Assembly (NCBI RefSeq): GCF_011397635.1
Contig: NC_064770.1
Span: 25,651,603 to 25,715,602, forward strand
From: Epinephelus fuscoguttatus
Taxonomy: Eukaryota > Chordata > Actinopteri > Perciformes > Serranidae
Reading direction: 5' to 3'
Length of the DNA stretch: 64,000 nt
Shown: positions 34,547 through 50,500 of the stretch, one piece after another
Position numbering within the stretch: the first letter of the stretch is position 1
Layout of the letters: the number at the start of each line of letters is the position of its first letter
Position numbers and translations under genes: made by a program
The notes under the pieces: model-generated
The model's database searches: none
Seen by the model: only the letters and a program-made list of their open reading frames with translations
Told to the model about the DNA's origin: nothing

Positions 34547-37500
34547 ATGGAGTTCTTACTTGGAAATCCGTACAGCACTCCCGTGGGCCAATGTATAGGT
34601 ACGTTAGCCTTGGAATTATACGTTACACATGTAGTACTTATTCCACCACACATAATTTGAGCGTGGGCAAACATTAGACGTTTTACTACAAGGGTTTACG
34701 GTACGAAAATAGCGAGCTAGCAAGCATCATCGCAGCAAACGTCATCTACTTGGAATGAGCTAATGTTAGCCAGCTAACCTACCTAACTTAGTCCGCTGTA
34801 ATCACAAGTGCTTTACGGTGAATAACTCAGCATGTGTGTAACGTTAGGCAGTGTTGAAGGGAATTAAATGAGAGGCAGTGGCATGGGCAGTGTAGCGACA
34901 TACATGGCTTTAAGTGAAGTTAAATATGTCTCTCTGTCCTGAACAATAGTTGATCTCACTGCCTGGTCAGTCTGGTTGGTTTTAGTTTTAAATCTGAAGA
35001 CTGTGTTGTGGTGCTTATTTTTCTTGCAGTGATCAAAAGAGACATGTGGCCTACCACATCCCTTTGGTGTGGTTGCATCTCTCTTTGCATCTTGCATGTT
35101 TGAAAAACTGCTCAGAGATAAACAACCTATGACCCAGAACAGCTGTAACCAAGGCTTTGCTGTGCTTTTATCATGAGACAGTGACACCAGTATTGAGAGT
35201 AGCTTTCCTGTGAGATCTACAGAAAGGGTGCAGCAATGTACTTTTATATTTCCATCATCTAGTCAGGCTTAGTAATGAGGAAGTATCCACTCTGGATTGA
35301 CTAAATATCCCCCACCCAACGCCACTGTAACAACAACATCCTAACTGTTCTTTCCCTTTTTACAGAGAGACCACCATCTTTGGTTATGTTACCTTGACTA
35401 GGCTCTAATAGCATTTACTCTCTTTATTTGTAGACACTTTTAAACAGATTTTGAAAGCCTATGTGTATGCAGATGTGTAAACAGACCTAAAGATTTTAAG
35501 CAGCACTTCCTGTTTTATTAACGTGTAGTTTATTCCCCGCAAAACAGATGTGGACCAAACATTAATTTGCCACAATGCTGATTTGTGTTGTGAATACAGC
35601 AGCTGTCACAGAAGCATTTGTTGATTACATATTTATTCCTGTGAGTGCTGCTCTTTCATAAATCAGGGCCTGTCTGTGTAGATCTCAGACTTCCTCATGC
35701 TTTTTCCTAATCTGTTCCTCAATTTCAGGAGATAGAAACTAGATATGCTAGAAACAGTTTGGTGGAAAGATGTCTATAGGAGTTAGAGGGCCTTTGAATT
35801 GTCGTTGCCCACCACCCACTGGTCAGCTGCTGTGTGCCACATCATCCAAGATGGCCCTCAGCTACCAACTGTGAGCATCGTCTTGAGCATTTTCCTCTAC
35901 AGAGGTCCTTCTAGGTCATGCAGTGGGCTGTATGCAGCACATCTTGCATTTCCCCACTTTGCAGAGGTGGCTGTATCTCCAGCCTGATCTCTCCGGTTGA
36001 GTTGCAGCACTGAGCTGAGTTGTGCAGCCAGCTGTCTGTTTGGCTGTTAAGGTGGTACTGTACACCCCAGCAGTGGGGCAAAGGATCAACTTACCTGAAA
36101 CAATGAGAGAGAGGTCGACAGAGGAGCTGAGGAGGGATGCACTGTGAAGAACTTTATCGAGGTTTTTCATTTCCTAAGTGACTGAGAAGATGGTGGAGAG
36201 GTTAGAGGTGTTGAATGAATTTTCTTTTCAGTTTCTCATGGTGTAGTTTCATACTCAAGACCCAGTTACCTTCATCGCTATACCTTTTGTTCTTAAAGGT
36301 AAACCTATTGATGAGTGGCTATTTGCACAGCGAGCTAAAGCAACATAGCCTGGTCAGTTAGTGAGTGGTACTCATAATGCAGGGGTGCATTCACAGATTT
36401 TGACTGATTGAAACAAAAGAAGTTACAGTGCACCAGCAATGAATGGATGGAGAAGTGCATTAAAGGGAACTTCTCGTTTTAATGAAGCACTTTTTGTATA
36501 GGAATCGGTAGAGCTTTACAGTAATTGCCTGACGGCCAGTTTGCCATGTCGTCATTCAACACAACTCAGGTAAGGTTGTGTTGAAAGTGTTTAAGTATCA
36601 ACTTTAACACTTTTCTGATACCACTAAGGATGTCAGTGACTAATTTCCCTGATGTTTAAACAGAAGTTTAAACTCTCAAAGTAAGAAATCACTCATAAAA
36701 CTGTCAAAATTGAGCGTCATAGTCTATAGGCTTAAAGACTTGGCAAAAATATTGCCAATCACATTTTATACTTTGTGCGGTGCGTTATGTACGTTGAACA
36801 TTATCCTACAAAACATGACCTAATCATCTATTAGACTAATTTTGCACATTTCGGAATATCAAGTGTTTAAAATTGTATGATCCCTGTCAAGTATACATTT
36901 AATAGTAGCATCGATAGTATCGCAGCTATTAGTAAAGAAACCAAGACTGCACATATGAAACAGTGGGGAAGAAAATTAACCTGTCCTCATCCTGTGGTTG
37001 AAACAAACCCACAGCATGACTGGAGGTGCTCGTTCAGTGATTTTTTTGTCTTTACTGGCACTATGTGCAGGCTATTAATAAAATAAATGAATTAAAAAAA
37101 TAGGAAAAAATCACTGTATTATGCGTGCCAAGGACTGACTTTTCTTTTTGTCCTGTAATCGAGTTATTGAAAGTGTTTTATTCATTGGAGGATTGTATCA
37201 AAGTTTAAAATTCTAGTATTGCGACAACCTTAAACTCTTTTATCCACTCAAAATAAATTCCTAAATTTAAGAATTTCTATGCTAAAGAGCTCCGCACAGA
37301 ACCAGACTTTGCAACCATATTCATTACTTAGGCCTGTGACATTTGGCTATTAGCTGGTGTCAAACTTCTGCTACTGTTGAGGTACGAAGAGGAAGAAGTG
37401 AGCAAAATACATAAAAGGCAAAGGACAAGGACACGTGGCAAATGTGCAGAGAAAAGAAGTCTTAAAAGGACAAAACGTGGAGAGATGGGGCCAGCGAGGG

Positions 37501-40500
37501 ACAGAGATTTGTGGCTTTGTTGGCAGCGGATGGCACAGCCTGCCACCATTAAAGCCATGTGATCGACTGGCTTCACTGGTGTGTCGATTCCCAGGACTGG
37601 GGGGATTGACACAACACCATGAATGAATGCACTCAGCGGGCATTTAACTTCATTAGCAAGGCTCCAATTGCTCAGTGTCGTTCCAGCTCATTTCACAAAG
37701 AGAGATCAGATTTTTTTCCTCTTTTCTTTCCTCCTCCGCCACCCGTGCTCAGCCCTGTTTTGACCTGACAATCCACTTGAGGAGATTACATGGGATATCC
37801 AAGTGGCAGTAGCTGGTTAATGCCTCCAAATTTATGTGCAGTGTGTGCTTTATGTGCAGCCTAACTCCGAGACACAGCAGAGTTATTTAATGGTGCTCGT
37901 GTTGAAATTCCTTTCAACTCTTGTTATCTTTGTAGATTAGATAAGTGTGTTTGTAGGTGGGACTCAGAGTTTGCCAAAAAAAAAGAGAAGCCTGTCTCTT
38001 GGTGCTTGCCCAGTCTGTGACAAGTTGATTAGAGAGGGGAGGTAGAGCATGAATAAGTCATGGCTGTCAGGCTTGTCCAATGTTGAGCCTCCCAAAAGGA
38101 AGGCAACACGGCCCAGTGAGAGGCTCTTGGCCTGGGCATGACAGCCTGCTCAGGGCCTCTGGGCTTCAGGGAGAGAAGCTCCTCCTGTCCAAGCCCAAGA
38201 ATCGTCTAATGAGAATCTATTGAGTGTCAGTCACAGGAAGTCGGTCACAGCTCACTTCAGTAGAAAACCTTTTTCTGTTGCACTGTGAAATTCACCCCAG
38301 ATGACTGCGATCCTGAAAGATATCAGCTTTCACTGACATGATGGATGGATTCGGGGGACGGGAGAGGAAGGAGGAGACAGAGCGAGGAACGCAGTGATGA
38401 CTGCGATGCCACTTCATCACTGTAGCTTCTCACAGTCTGGATCACATTATTTCCCGGCTGTAGCCAAAATGCTATTAAATGGTAGGGTGGAGTTGGAAAG
38501 CAGACCCCTCTGGCTTCTGCTTTTCAGCTGTTATAGCAGATATGACTGAGTATATAGCCATGTAACACCCACAATCACTTTCACTTTCCTCCGAGATACT
38601 TGCTTCCCTCTTTCCAGCTGTCTGTTTTATTCATTTAGCTAATTCATAAGAGTTGGAGGCATCAGAGCAACAGGTGGTGGATGATATTTTACAAGGGTTT
38701 ATTGCGAGACTTTTGAGGTAACAGTTGCATGAAAAACTGTATTAAGTCTTATCCGTCTCCTGATCCTAGACCCAAGTTTTCATCCCCACCCTTCTGACCT
38801 TCTGACAGATTAGTTTTAATTTACGGGAGTAATGGATCTTGCTTGGACGGACTTGTTTTAGTCATTTAGTCAAGTTATTCTTGACAAAACCAGAACAAAA
38901 TACATTCAAGCCAGACATTGAAAGCCCTGAAACCATGTTCTCTCTCAAACACCTTTATACTATGATGATGAAGTCTTGAATACAGTATGACCTGCCAGAA
39001 TTGAACAGTTTTGGATGTTTCATTTAAGATTTTAAAAGTGTACAGTTGTCAGTTACTGCTTGTAAACATGCTCGCCAGCTGGTTAAGCATTTTATCTAAC
39101 TATATTTCCGTTTTTCAGCACCTTGTCTCACGGGTGCCTGCTGCTTACAGTCTTGTCCTTGGTCGCTACCTTTAGATAAAGCCCAGACCTCACCCAAGCA
39201 ATGCGGCAAGTGAAATAAAAAAACATTAATGTTGAAACCTTCACGCTTTATAATCTTACTCAGAAAGACATAAGATTTGAAGACAAGTTTTCAGGAGCTA
39301 TAAACTGTAGACATGCACAGTCTATTCAGCTGAGTGAGTATGGTTATAACTTATGATTTATTTTCCATTTTATCCACAGGAAAATTAGATTTTATTTGGC
39401 TGAATAAAAAGGGACATTAGAGAGAAACAGATCTCTGAAGTCTGTCACCACACGCTGACTTGCTTACACAACAGTTTTACTTTCCCTGTTATATAAACCA
39501 CGGGTCGCTTTAATAAGTGTGCATCGAGTTTAGCAAAGGCGACAACCACAGAGCCTGATGAAAATGCAGCATCATGTTCACTAGTGAGGCAGCTGGCGGG
39601 GTGCAAACAGTGGATCAGGTGTCAAAACCAAAATATACTTCAGTGTCAGCCACCCTCAGGTTTGGGTAGTTGAGTAGCCAAGAGTTAAATCACTGTTACT
39701 CAGATAAAAACAGTCGTATATTTCTTCACTGACTGCATTTTAACTGACATTATATTGTATTGTAAACAATGTTGGGTTTATGTAAAAAAAACATCAGCAC
39801 ATATTACTGTTAACTGATAAAAAAACCCCCCATTACATTAACATAAATAATTTGTTTAACTTTTTGTGATTTCCTCCAGAGAGGGCCACAGATGGAGGCC
39901 TGCAGAATGAGGACTGGACCCTCAACATGGAGATCTGTGACATCATAAATGAGACAGACGAGGGGTGAGCTGCTACACCTTCTAGTGGTTAATCGTTCTT
40001 GGGTTTTAATTGTCTTTATCAGCGTTCTGTAGGAAAAGACTGACTGAAATTGGTCAGTGCCACAACTTAATGGATCTTTCATTGTTTAGTCACACTGGCT
40101 GACTGAGTGACTCAAGCAGTTAATACACTGACCACTGCATTTCACCAGCAGACACCACAGTACAGACGGCCTTTTGTTTTCTGTAGGTGGCACTGACTGA
40201 GTGAATGAATGAATTCAAGTCTTATGTCAGTCTCCTGCATTAACACTGTGTTGATAGGGTGACCTCTAGCTCACCTGGTAGAGTGTGTGCCCCATGTAGG
40301 CTTGGTCCTTTGCAGCAACAAACCTTTCCTGTCTGACCTCAGCTGTACTGTCAACAAAGGTGAACACCCGCCAAAAAATACTCTTAAAAAAACAAAATAA
40401 AACTGTGTTTATAAGACACAATAGTGTGCAGCAGGGTTGATGTCAAAGTAAGCATCGCCCTGGTTCCTTTGTCAAAAAGCCTATGGGAATTTACCATTGG

Positions 40501-43500
40501 ATTTTGGATTATTGCAGAAAATAAGCTCTGTAGCCAACAAACATTTATGATACTCACACATTTCATCAGCAAGATAATCTCCACACTTTTATTATATTTG
40601 AAATGTAACTGCAGTCATCAGAAGTAAAAGGTCTTGGGCTATAAACAAACTATGGTTGCATGACTCAATGTCGCCGCCACGACAAGGCTGTAAAGCTGTG
40701 TTTGCCACGATGGCATTCTTTGGTCTCATTTAGCCACTTGTTAGCAACCATCCTTTTTAAGACACAAGGCTTCAAGATTTACAAGTGGGGTACGTACTGA
40801 CAAAACGTAAAAGTCTCTTAAGCTTGTGTTAACCACAGACCTTTTTTTGGGCATCTAACAAAAACTCAATTTTAAGGAACCCATTGAATTTGTAACAAGG
40901 GAACCAGAACCTTTTTCACAGCAGGCATTTTGCCTTGTCATCATAGGACAAGTATAGGTGAAACTGATAACATAAATGATGGCTCTCTTCCATTAAGTGT
41001 CCCTGTGAGCTGTTCCAGTTAGCCAGCATGCACAATACCAGGTCCTGCGCCAAGTGGAATGCAGCTATCATTAGTGTCATTGAATACACCTGTGCTTTTT
41101 CTACAATGACATGTCAAAATGTCTGCCGTGAAAAAGATCTACTGTGCATTCCAATCCCCATACTACCATACTGTATGGTATGCCAGAAAAAGATTTAGTA
41201 TGTCCTAATACATAGTATATGAAATGTACTATGCCAAAAATACCAGATGTTGAACTACATGTGGTTGGATTTTGCAGTATGTAAGCCAGCATGCTTTTCT
41301 GGCTGGTGTGACCCACAATCCTCTGCACAGTGAAAGCGTTACATCGACTGTCAGAAGTCGCAATGATGGATGACAGCGCATTCAGGAGGTTGATGACCCG
41401 TTGATTAGTAATAACAGGAATATTAATTGTTTAATAGAATAAAATGATCACCATCATGTTAGAATCTGCAATGAATGCAGTTATTAGTGATTGCAAAATA
41501 ACAACGTCAGAGCTGTCGGCATTGAGCTTGGTGAAAAGCGTTTTGTTTTATCTCCATGGTAACGGATATATGAACAACAGGGTGAAAGTTCAGGATGTAA
41601 CGTTATGAGGAATGAGGAAATAGTATGTCCTGATTGTGTGCATACTGCATGCAACGGTATGTACTTTTTAAGGACAGCTGCAGTACATACTGAAAGTAAA
41701 ATGACAAAGTATGTGGTTTGGAACACACCCCGATATCAGGGTCTTAGGACTCATTCCTACACCACTCTGTGTAGAGTCTGCAGCAAGTCAAAAAAACAAA
41801 AAAGAGCTGATTTTCATTTTTTTTAGTGTTCCCATCAGTATGTCAGTGCTCAAAATACTTGAAACAAAAATCTTTATCTGACTTCCCCAGAATTCGTCAG
41901 ACCATAACAGCTCCAGATCACGTTTTGCATTGCAGTATGTCATCATCTAAAATGTTAATGTACAAAAGAATAGTTTTTTAATTTTGCCCCTTTATAACTT
42001 TTTTCCACATCAACGTCGACTTCACTTGTGTTTATGTATCCTGGAGAAAAAAGTTTTTAGTTCACCTACAGTTAGGCATATTAATCAGACAGTTTTGTAC
42101 TTAGGCTACAAAACTGTCTGAATAAATGTAATCGTCAAGGGATCCCAGCCAATATCTCCGTTATGCAGAGAGTTTTCTTTTCAGGAAGAATATTGGAGTC
42201 TGTCTTTTCCCATATTTCCCTCAGCTCTTTCCCTTTTCTCTTTTTTCCCAGCTTTTCACATTCTTCATGCCTACACACACTCATTGTCTTGGCGTGCAAC
42301 ATGGGGCCCTTCTCTGTCACACTCAAAGACACACACAGAGAGGGAGTTCAGCTTCACAGAACACAGAACTTCTTGTCTTCAAGATGTTTCAGCGAGTTAG
42401 ACAATGTCTGGCAAGCTCCGCAGTTTAAGACTCGAGAAATTCTGCAACTGAAAATTACTTTTTCTGCGAACATATGTTGTTTTAACACATGCGACTGGGT
42501 GCTGAAACAAGATATAACACAACAGATGCACCACCCAAAAAAAAAACAACAAAGGAAACTGTAACACTGAATCAGTAGCAGAGTGCTGTGTGAGGAAGCT
42601 CTATATATCAGACTTTTTGCGCCATCTCCATCCATTTCTATCTATTTCACCTCCCTGACTCAATAAATGTACCGTAGCTCATGAAGGAGTTCATAAAAGC
42701 TTATTACGTCTCATCTGCAGCGAGGAGACGGGCAGTTTGAAGCAGAGAGCCGACCTGAAGTCTTCACGCATGGACGGCTTTGATCTTGCCTTGGGAGAAA
42801 ACAGATAGTCACTCGGAGAGAAAAGAGAGAAACAGATGGTGTGACGGCACTTCTCTGTCTTAGGCAAACAGCTACGCCGACAGACTGACTGGCATCTGTT
42901 ATTGTGGCACAGAAAATCATTTATTCCAACAAAGTCAAAGATGTTATGCCTATTCTCAGCTGGGGTGCTTTATCCAGCTGTGTCTTCTCTGCTGTTTCCC
43001 TCTAGGCCAAAAGATGCCATGCGGGCACTGAAGAAGAGACTCTGTGGCAACAAGAACTACAGAGAAGTGATGCTGGCGCTAACAGTGAGAACTTTTAGCT
43101 GTTTTTTTTTTAATTGTAAAACTCACATCAGATTCACCAGAAACATCAGTAGGAATTAGATGACAATTTTTGTGGTTTTGTGTGTGCGGGTCACATTTAA
43201 AGATCACACCCTGCATAAAACCTGACCTCTCCAGACCTTGTATTGTTTCTTGGTCATTTTATTCCTCTATGTCTCTCCTCTCCTCCTGGCCACTGTCAGC
43301 ACTTATTGTCTGATACTGCTCATCTTTCATTTTGTTTTTAGCAGCCATGCCTCTCGAGCTGCGTTCACATCCACCCACATCTTTGATAGCTCCGCTAGTT
43401 AAAAGCCCCTCTGTGCGATGAAATCATCTTGACTGAGAAGTCGTCCTTTTCTCAGCTGCCTCTCATAAACCTTCCAGCTCTCCCGTTTTTAATTCGCCAG

Positions 43501-44555
43501 GCTTCTGCCTCTGTTTAATTGTCTCCCTCTCCCCGCAGGTATTGGAGACTTGTGTGAAAAACTGCGGTCACAGGTTTCATATCCAGGTAGCCAACAGAGA
43601 TTTCATCGACGGCGTGTTGGTCAAAATCATCTCTCCCAAAAACAATCCTCCGACCATCGTACAAGACAAAGTGCTGTCGCTCATACAGGTATTGGGGCTC
43701 TTTGTGTATTTATTTCTTTTAGTTTAAAAGGTACACTATGCAGGACATGTTGGCTACTGTTTGTAAATTGTATCAGTAATGAAAGTGAAAATAAAAGCCA
43801 ACCCCAGCTTTGTCCTCTTGGTGTTTCACCACGCTATATTTGCTTTGTTTTTGGGCACTGTGTCCGTGATTTTAGCAGCTTCCTCCTCTATGCGTGCTGC
43901 CTATAGTCTTGCACCTGATAGCTACCTTTTTAGAAAGTCCCGACCTCCATCTGTGCATAGTGCACTGAGCCCAGGAACATCTGGACCACAACAAAGTAAG
44001 AAAGCAAATACAGACACAGGGCCGAGTCTCTGCTGATAGATACAGTGCCACAAACTTCTAGTGGGCCATAAGATGATTGAGAGGGATTTCTTTTGTTTGA
44101 GTCTATACATCCAGCACAGTACACCTTTAAATGGCAGTTTTCCGGCTCCGTGGGATGGTAGAATTCAGCTTTTTAAATGGCATTAAGTAGGTCAGTGGTG
44201 GTCTTTTGGAAGCCAGGTGGGCGCCGCATGTTCCACTTCCCAGGTGTTGCACCATAAACTACAGCCTGTGGTGCTGTCCTGTTACTTGAGGTCACCTCGG
44301 CCGACAGGTGGTGTTCTCCGTCTCTCGTTCCTCTGTCCTCTGATTATTTATAGGGATTTGTTGAAGGAGACTCCTCTTTTAGACACAGTCTTTCTGTCCT
44401 CTGCTCGGTCTATTAACCACATTAGAGAGTGTTCCTTGATCATTCATTTTTCTTTTTTTATGAGGATTTGCACACAGAGAGGGATGAAAAACCTCTTTGT
44501 ACTGATCCTGTAATATATGGTGACTATTTAGTTTTTATCTTTAGTTAACGTCACA

Positions 44556-44595
<40 letters not shown>

Positions 44596-47500
44596 TGGCA
44601 GGCCTGGGCTGATGCCTTCAGGAGCAGCCCTGATCTAACTGGTGTGGTCCACATTTATGAGGAGCTGAAGAGGAAAGGCATTGAGTTCCCAATGGCAGAC
44701 CTGGATGCCTTGTCTCCCATCCACACACCACAGAGGGTGAGAGGAGAATAAATACACATACAGCACAAACACATGTTTATTCACACAGCAATATCCCAAG
44801 TGGTGTTTTTTCCTTCCTTCCAGGGTACACCAGAGGTGGACCCAGCTATGATCAAGTACCTAGCCCCTTCTTCACCTGCCGTTGGGACTCCTAAACCAGC
44901 TCCGACGCCTGCCCCTGCCGCACCGGCCTCCAACATGCCCAGCCCCATCACAGCGACCCCTGAACAGGTGACAGCACAGCAATCTTTGACCAGTTACAAT
45001 TTCTTCTGCACTTGTTGCTTGTAAAGTCAAACTTCATTTATTCACACAGCCCGATAAAGCAGATTTACCCAGAATTTAGCCATTAAACTGAAGTGTGAAG
45101 ATTAAAGCAGATTACAAGTTTAAAGTTGGATATCATGACTAACTCAATGGCTCGCCTTCGAGAAAACATCTGCAGCGCTGCTGATACCGAATAAGCCGTG
45201 AATGTGTCTGCATGATCTTTGACCTTCTGTGCTTTCAGATTGCCCGGCTGCGCAGTGAGCTGGACGTAGTGAGAGGAAACACCAAAGTCATGTCGGAGAT
45301 GCTAACAGAGATGGTCCCTGGACAGGAAGATGCCTCTGACCTGGAACTGCTTCAGGTTAGAGGCGCATGAATATGTAATGAGGTCTACTTTCACCAAGCA
45401 CATACAACATCACACATGATCTTTTATGTTCTGCCTGACATGACTTTAAGTATTTCATTGAGTTAACAACAACAGGAATAAATCTGACTTTATGTGTTTT
45501 AACGTTTAGTGTTGATTTTAAGGTGATGTGTTTGAAAATAGCTTAAAACATAGTCTGGCTCACAGGATGTAGATTGTGGGTATAAAGTCTGTCATTGGCC
45601 GCCTATTTCAGACGGTTAAACGCTTCCTAAGTGTTACTCAAAATTCTAGTTGCTATGTGAAACTAGTCTTGCATAGTCAAACCTACAGGTTAAAAGTAAT
45701 TTCACATCAGATTTTCTTTTCTTTTTTTTTTTTTTTTTTTTTTTCAGATTTTCTTACGCAGAATTTGCAAGGGACTTTTTTAAAAACTGATGTTGTGGGT
45801 TCTTATGAATGCTTGCACACCCCTTATGAGAGGAAAAAATATTGACATTTCAGCTGACTTATGCTTACGGAAAAATATGATTGACCAATCAAATTCTTTG
45901 TGATCATAATAGCAGCATCTCTATTCTCAAAGAAACCGTGAATATAGGCTCCTGCAAAATAATTTACTCTATGAGTTCCCTCTCACTGTAAAAGATGTTA
46001 ATTCAGAAAGCAAAACGCTTTCCAGCATGGTGTCATCTGTGAAGTGTTGTAATAATTTGCGGCCACCGGGGGGAGTAGTGTTGTTAGTTTTCAGAGGCAA
46101 ACTTGCCCACAGCTTAACAAGAGCCAGTTCACTGAGGTAAAATTCCTGGAATTGGCAATTAACCAGTAGTATAGAAACTCATGCAGAGTTTAATCTCCCC
46201 AGGCCAAATCCACTCAGGTATTTGTGTCAGCTGCAAGGATCTGGCCTGGTGCTAAGATGCCTGTGCCACTTGTAATGGTTATGTGGTACTTTTTCTGACT
46301 CTTTCATTCTTGTTGTCCCAGCTGCTAAAGGAACAGTCATAAAATTTTCACACAGTAGAGCAGATATTTCTGATACAGTCAATACTGAATGCCTGCTCAA
46401 AGAAAATACATGTACATTATATTTAGTATACAGTTAATTGTCACAGATTTAGACGATGCTGTCATCCCACTCTGTCAAAATGAATTCTGTCCACACAGTT
46501 CAGTTCATGTTGTCTGTCCATCCTTCTCTAGCCCACTCGCTTATCATATTTATCAGTGAATCTATTGATCTATTTGTTGATGTGCATATCTGTCAAGGAG
46601 CTGAACAGAACATGCAGGGCCATGCAGCAGAGAGTGGTCGAGCTGATTTCACGCGTCTCCAACGAAGAAGTGACCGAGGAGCTGCTACATGTCAATGACG
46701 ACCTCAACAATATTTTCCTCCGATATGAGAGGTACGATTAATCAAACCATCAATCAGAGTGTATTTTTATGGCTCAGTGAGGGCTCACATGGCAGGTTTC
46801 TGTTAGGGTACAGTGAAATGATTTTTGGTAATCTGTTAAGGGAGAGTTCACCTTAAGATCCCCCCAGCGTTGGAGGAAGCAGCTGGAGAGAGGTCTGCTT
46901 TCTCTTGAATTTAATGGAGCCAGATGGCATTCGGCTTCTGGTGCTCAAAGCGCCAAAAAAATACTTTTGAAAAACTCAACCACAATGTCTCTTTCTAGAA
47001 ATAATGGCTCGGTTACTCAAGATAATCCACAGACCTTGTTGTGAGCAGTTTCATGTAGGAACTATTGTATTTCCACCAATGTTGTTGATGTTTTTTTGCC
47101 AGCCCAGTGCATAAGATCAAGACTTGGTCCAAAATGTTTAATGGATAAATATCTGGTGCTCGTTAGAATTTTGTTGTTTTGCCAAACTGTATCTCAATCC
47201 ATAATTTTAAAGAGGAGCTTCCAGGTAGCATTATACCCAAGCTTGCAGATGAAAATTCAAATTTTTGAGAAAGCATGCTCAACACAGATAGAACACATTT
47301 TTTGTGAGTTCAAAGTTACAGAGCTTGTATGAAGACTTGTTCCTCTTAAATATTCTGCGGCTTCAAACTGGTAAAATGTCTCTTTTATGAGGTTTTTGAA
47401 GATGAAAGATGTGTAAGCATTTGAACCTCACAAAGCTTGTAGTAAAACATTCAAAGGTTTTTTGTTTTTTTTTTCCCGCTGCTCACAGGTACGAGAGGTA

Positions 47501-50500
47501 CAGGTCGGGTAGAGCCGCTCAGAACAACGGGGTGAGTACCATCAACAAAAAAGCCTGCGTTCAAAAAGCAAAAAAAAAAAAAATCAAACAGCCAAAATTC
47601 TCTCTCAGATCGCTTGTTTCCTGTTTGCTTTCTGCATGTTTTCAGAAAAATTCTCATCTTTTCACATTTTAGTACATCTGCATTTGCATCGCCTGTGGCA
47701 GTTTGTCTTACATTAAGGATTCTATGAGGGGTGTTTCAGACAAATCCGTCCACATCGCCATTTGTTGTACTTGTTTTACCATTTTAGCATCTGAATTAAT
47801 CATTACTGTTTATAATAGCATACATAATCTATCGCAGCATTAATATTTAATGTGAGTGGATTGCCTTTTTAGCTTTATCAAAACTGGAAGAGCAAAGCAG
47901 AACAAGTCCCAGTCTGCTGTTTAGAGTGTACATTTGCCAGTATCAGTTATCTGCCAGAGGGTTGGGGCACCTCTCGCTACATCCCACATAGCTGTTTGTG
48001 TTTGCATTGGGTTGATCTTTCTGTGTGCTCTGTCTGTTTGTGTTGTGGCCAGCTGATGGAGGCAAGTATGATGCCAGTATCAGGTTCAGTCCCAGCCAAC
48101 GTGCCGGGATGAACGGAGTGATGAATGTTAACACGTCTGCTATATGGAGCTAATGCTTAGACCCATCAGTACCACTGTGTGAAAGTAGATACTATATGTC
48201 CCTCCTCCTTCTGTCTCACACATCTGAGGGGTGAACCATGAAGCAGGTTCGACGGAGCCAAGCTTTCCTTGCCTTAGCTGGCTCCACAAAGCCTAAAACA
48301 TCAGTCAGTGATAACGGGTGACACGAAGGTGGTTATCAACTTGCTTTGTGAACCTTGAATTTCTTCCTCAGGTACTGTGCCTGCTCCCATTCTACCACTG
48401 CTAAGGCTGGGCATTATATCAATATCACAATGTAAGACTAGATACCATCTTAGATCTTGAATATAGCAATATTATTATAGGTAGACTTTGTAGGATCGCC
48501 AGTTATTCGTTGTAAACATGCTCTCCAAAGAAAGTAAACGTAAAAGCCAACCCCAGATTCACTCGTTTGGCATTTCACCTCACTATGTTCACATTTTTTC
48601 AGCACTGTGTGTCTCGGATGCCTGCTGCTTACAGTCTGACATCTGGTCGCCACCTTTTTATCAAGTCCGGACCTCACCTGAGCGCTATGGGGGTACATGA
48701 CCATAAATGTCCCGAGCACAGGAAACAAGAAAATACAGGCAGAGGGCAGAGTCTCTGCAGAAAAATACACCACCACACACTTCTAGTGGATCAGAAATGA
48801 TGATGAAGAGTGATTACTTCTCTAAAATTGACACTGTTGTGAGTCACTTACGGTCCATGAACTTTTGGATCGTGACCCACCAGTGGGAACCACAGGTTTA
48901 AAGGGATTATACTGCAATTCATATGCATATAACGACATACTGATTACAAATGTAGTGAACTATTAATGTATAATGCTAGCCTGGTTAAAAGAGAGCCACC
49001 TTCATGACACTGAAAACCCCGGCTCTAGACTCAACACACCTCGCTAACCAGCTCATCTTGCTTCATGGTCCACTCCTCTATCGTCTTGTGCAACTGTTTA
49101 CTCAACCCTCAGTATTGTGCCTGTGCATAGCCTCCAGTCCACAACTACTGACCCTCAGTGTTGTCTCAAGATGTGTAAATAGTCAATCCTGTAAAAGTTC
49201 AGTAGATAAAGTATTCCTTCTGTACACTCAGGGAAAACACTCTGTAATCCAATTTCTTCAGCACATGTATAAGCTTCCTTCATGTCAGTTTCCTTGCTGA
49301 ACTTGGTTACATTCATCAAGTCAAGCAAAGCCTCAAAAGCACTGCATATTTACGCTGTTTACGTCCATTCATTAGTGTTGAAGGCCATGTCTTTTTTGCT
49401 CCTTTTCAGATGTTGAATGAGGCAACAGAGGACAACTTGATAGACTTGGGCCCTGGCTCCCCTGCCGTGGTCACTCCCAGGATCACCTCCAGCCCTCCAG
49501 CCCACTCCCCCGCCGGGGCCACTGCCTCCCCAGCCCATAACCCCACTACAGCCTCGCTATCATCTGCACTAGCTAGTATTGGTAAGAACAAAAGGGCATC
49601 CCTCCTCCCCAGTCTCTGCAGAGCCGGCATTGGAGAAGCAGCAGAGTGTAAAAAAGGCTCATAATCTGGTTGCTAATGGGAAATGAGCCCAGCAACATAA
49701 CTCATTGCTGGACAGTCTTCCCTACCGCTGCTAGCTCCCCTGTTGGTCTCTAGAAAGTCTCTGCATGCTAAACTACTCTGGTTAAAGCTTCGATATATTG
49801 CTCTTCTGTCCTGAATCTTTCCTCTTAATCCTCCATCTCTGCTTTCTCCATCCTCCTCGCTGTCCCCCACTTTTTTCTACCATCCTCTTGCCCTCTCTCC
49901 AGATGTAGCTTCCGACAGCGTGAGCAGTACCCTGTCCTCTCTTCCAGGCCCCAGCCAGGATGACTTTGACATGTTTGCCCAGACCAGGACCAGCTCTCTG
50001 GCTGACCAGCGCAAAAAGTAGGTCTAGATTTCATTTTGCTTCTGGGGCAGCTCGGATCCTCTCTCGTGTTATTATTCAGGGTGTAATTTTATTTTAATTA
50101 AATGGCTCTTCATAACCACTTTTAATATTTAAAATAAAATCCACCCACGGGCACTTTTAACACTGTTTGTTCCCTGATGTTCACTTTTTTTCATGATGAA
50201 GTTTAAACTTTTCGATGTGCCCACTGTCCCTTAACCTGCCCTCACTACTTTTTTTTTTTTTTATGTGACTGATTCCTTCATGCATTTGCTGGAATGGCTT
50301 TTGAATACCTCCAGGGTATGGATGTTAATCTGGTGTTTTCCAAGAACCGGCTGCCTTCAGCTGTAAATTGAAGATTTAGCTGGAGCGAGTAAAAGTGATA
50401 AAGTAAGGGCAAGAGACACAAGTTTCCTAGTTGAGAATAATGCGATAAGTGAGCTTTTCTCTTCCTCACTACGCTGCATTATTGTCTTTTTAGCTACTTT

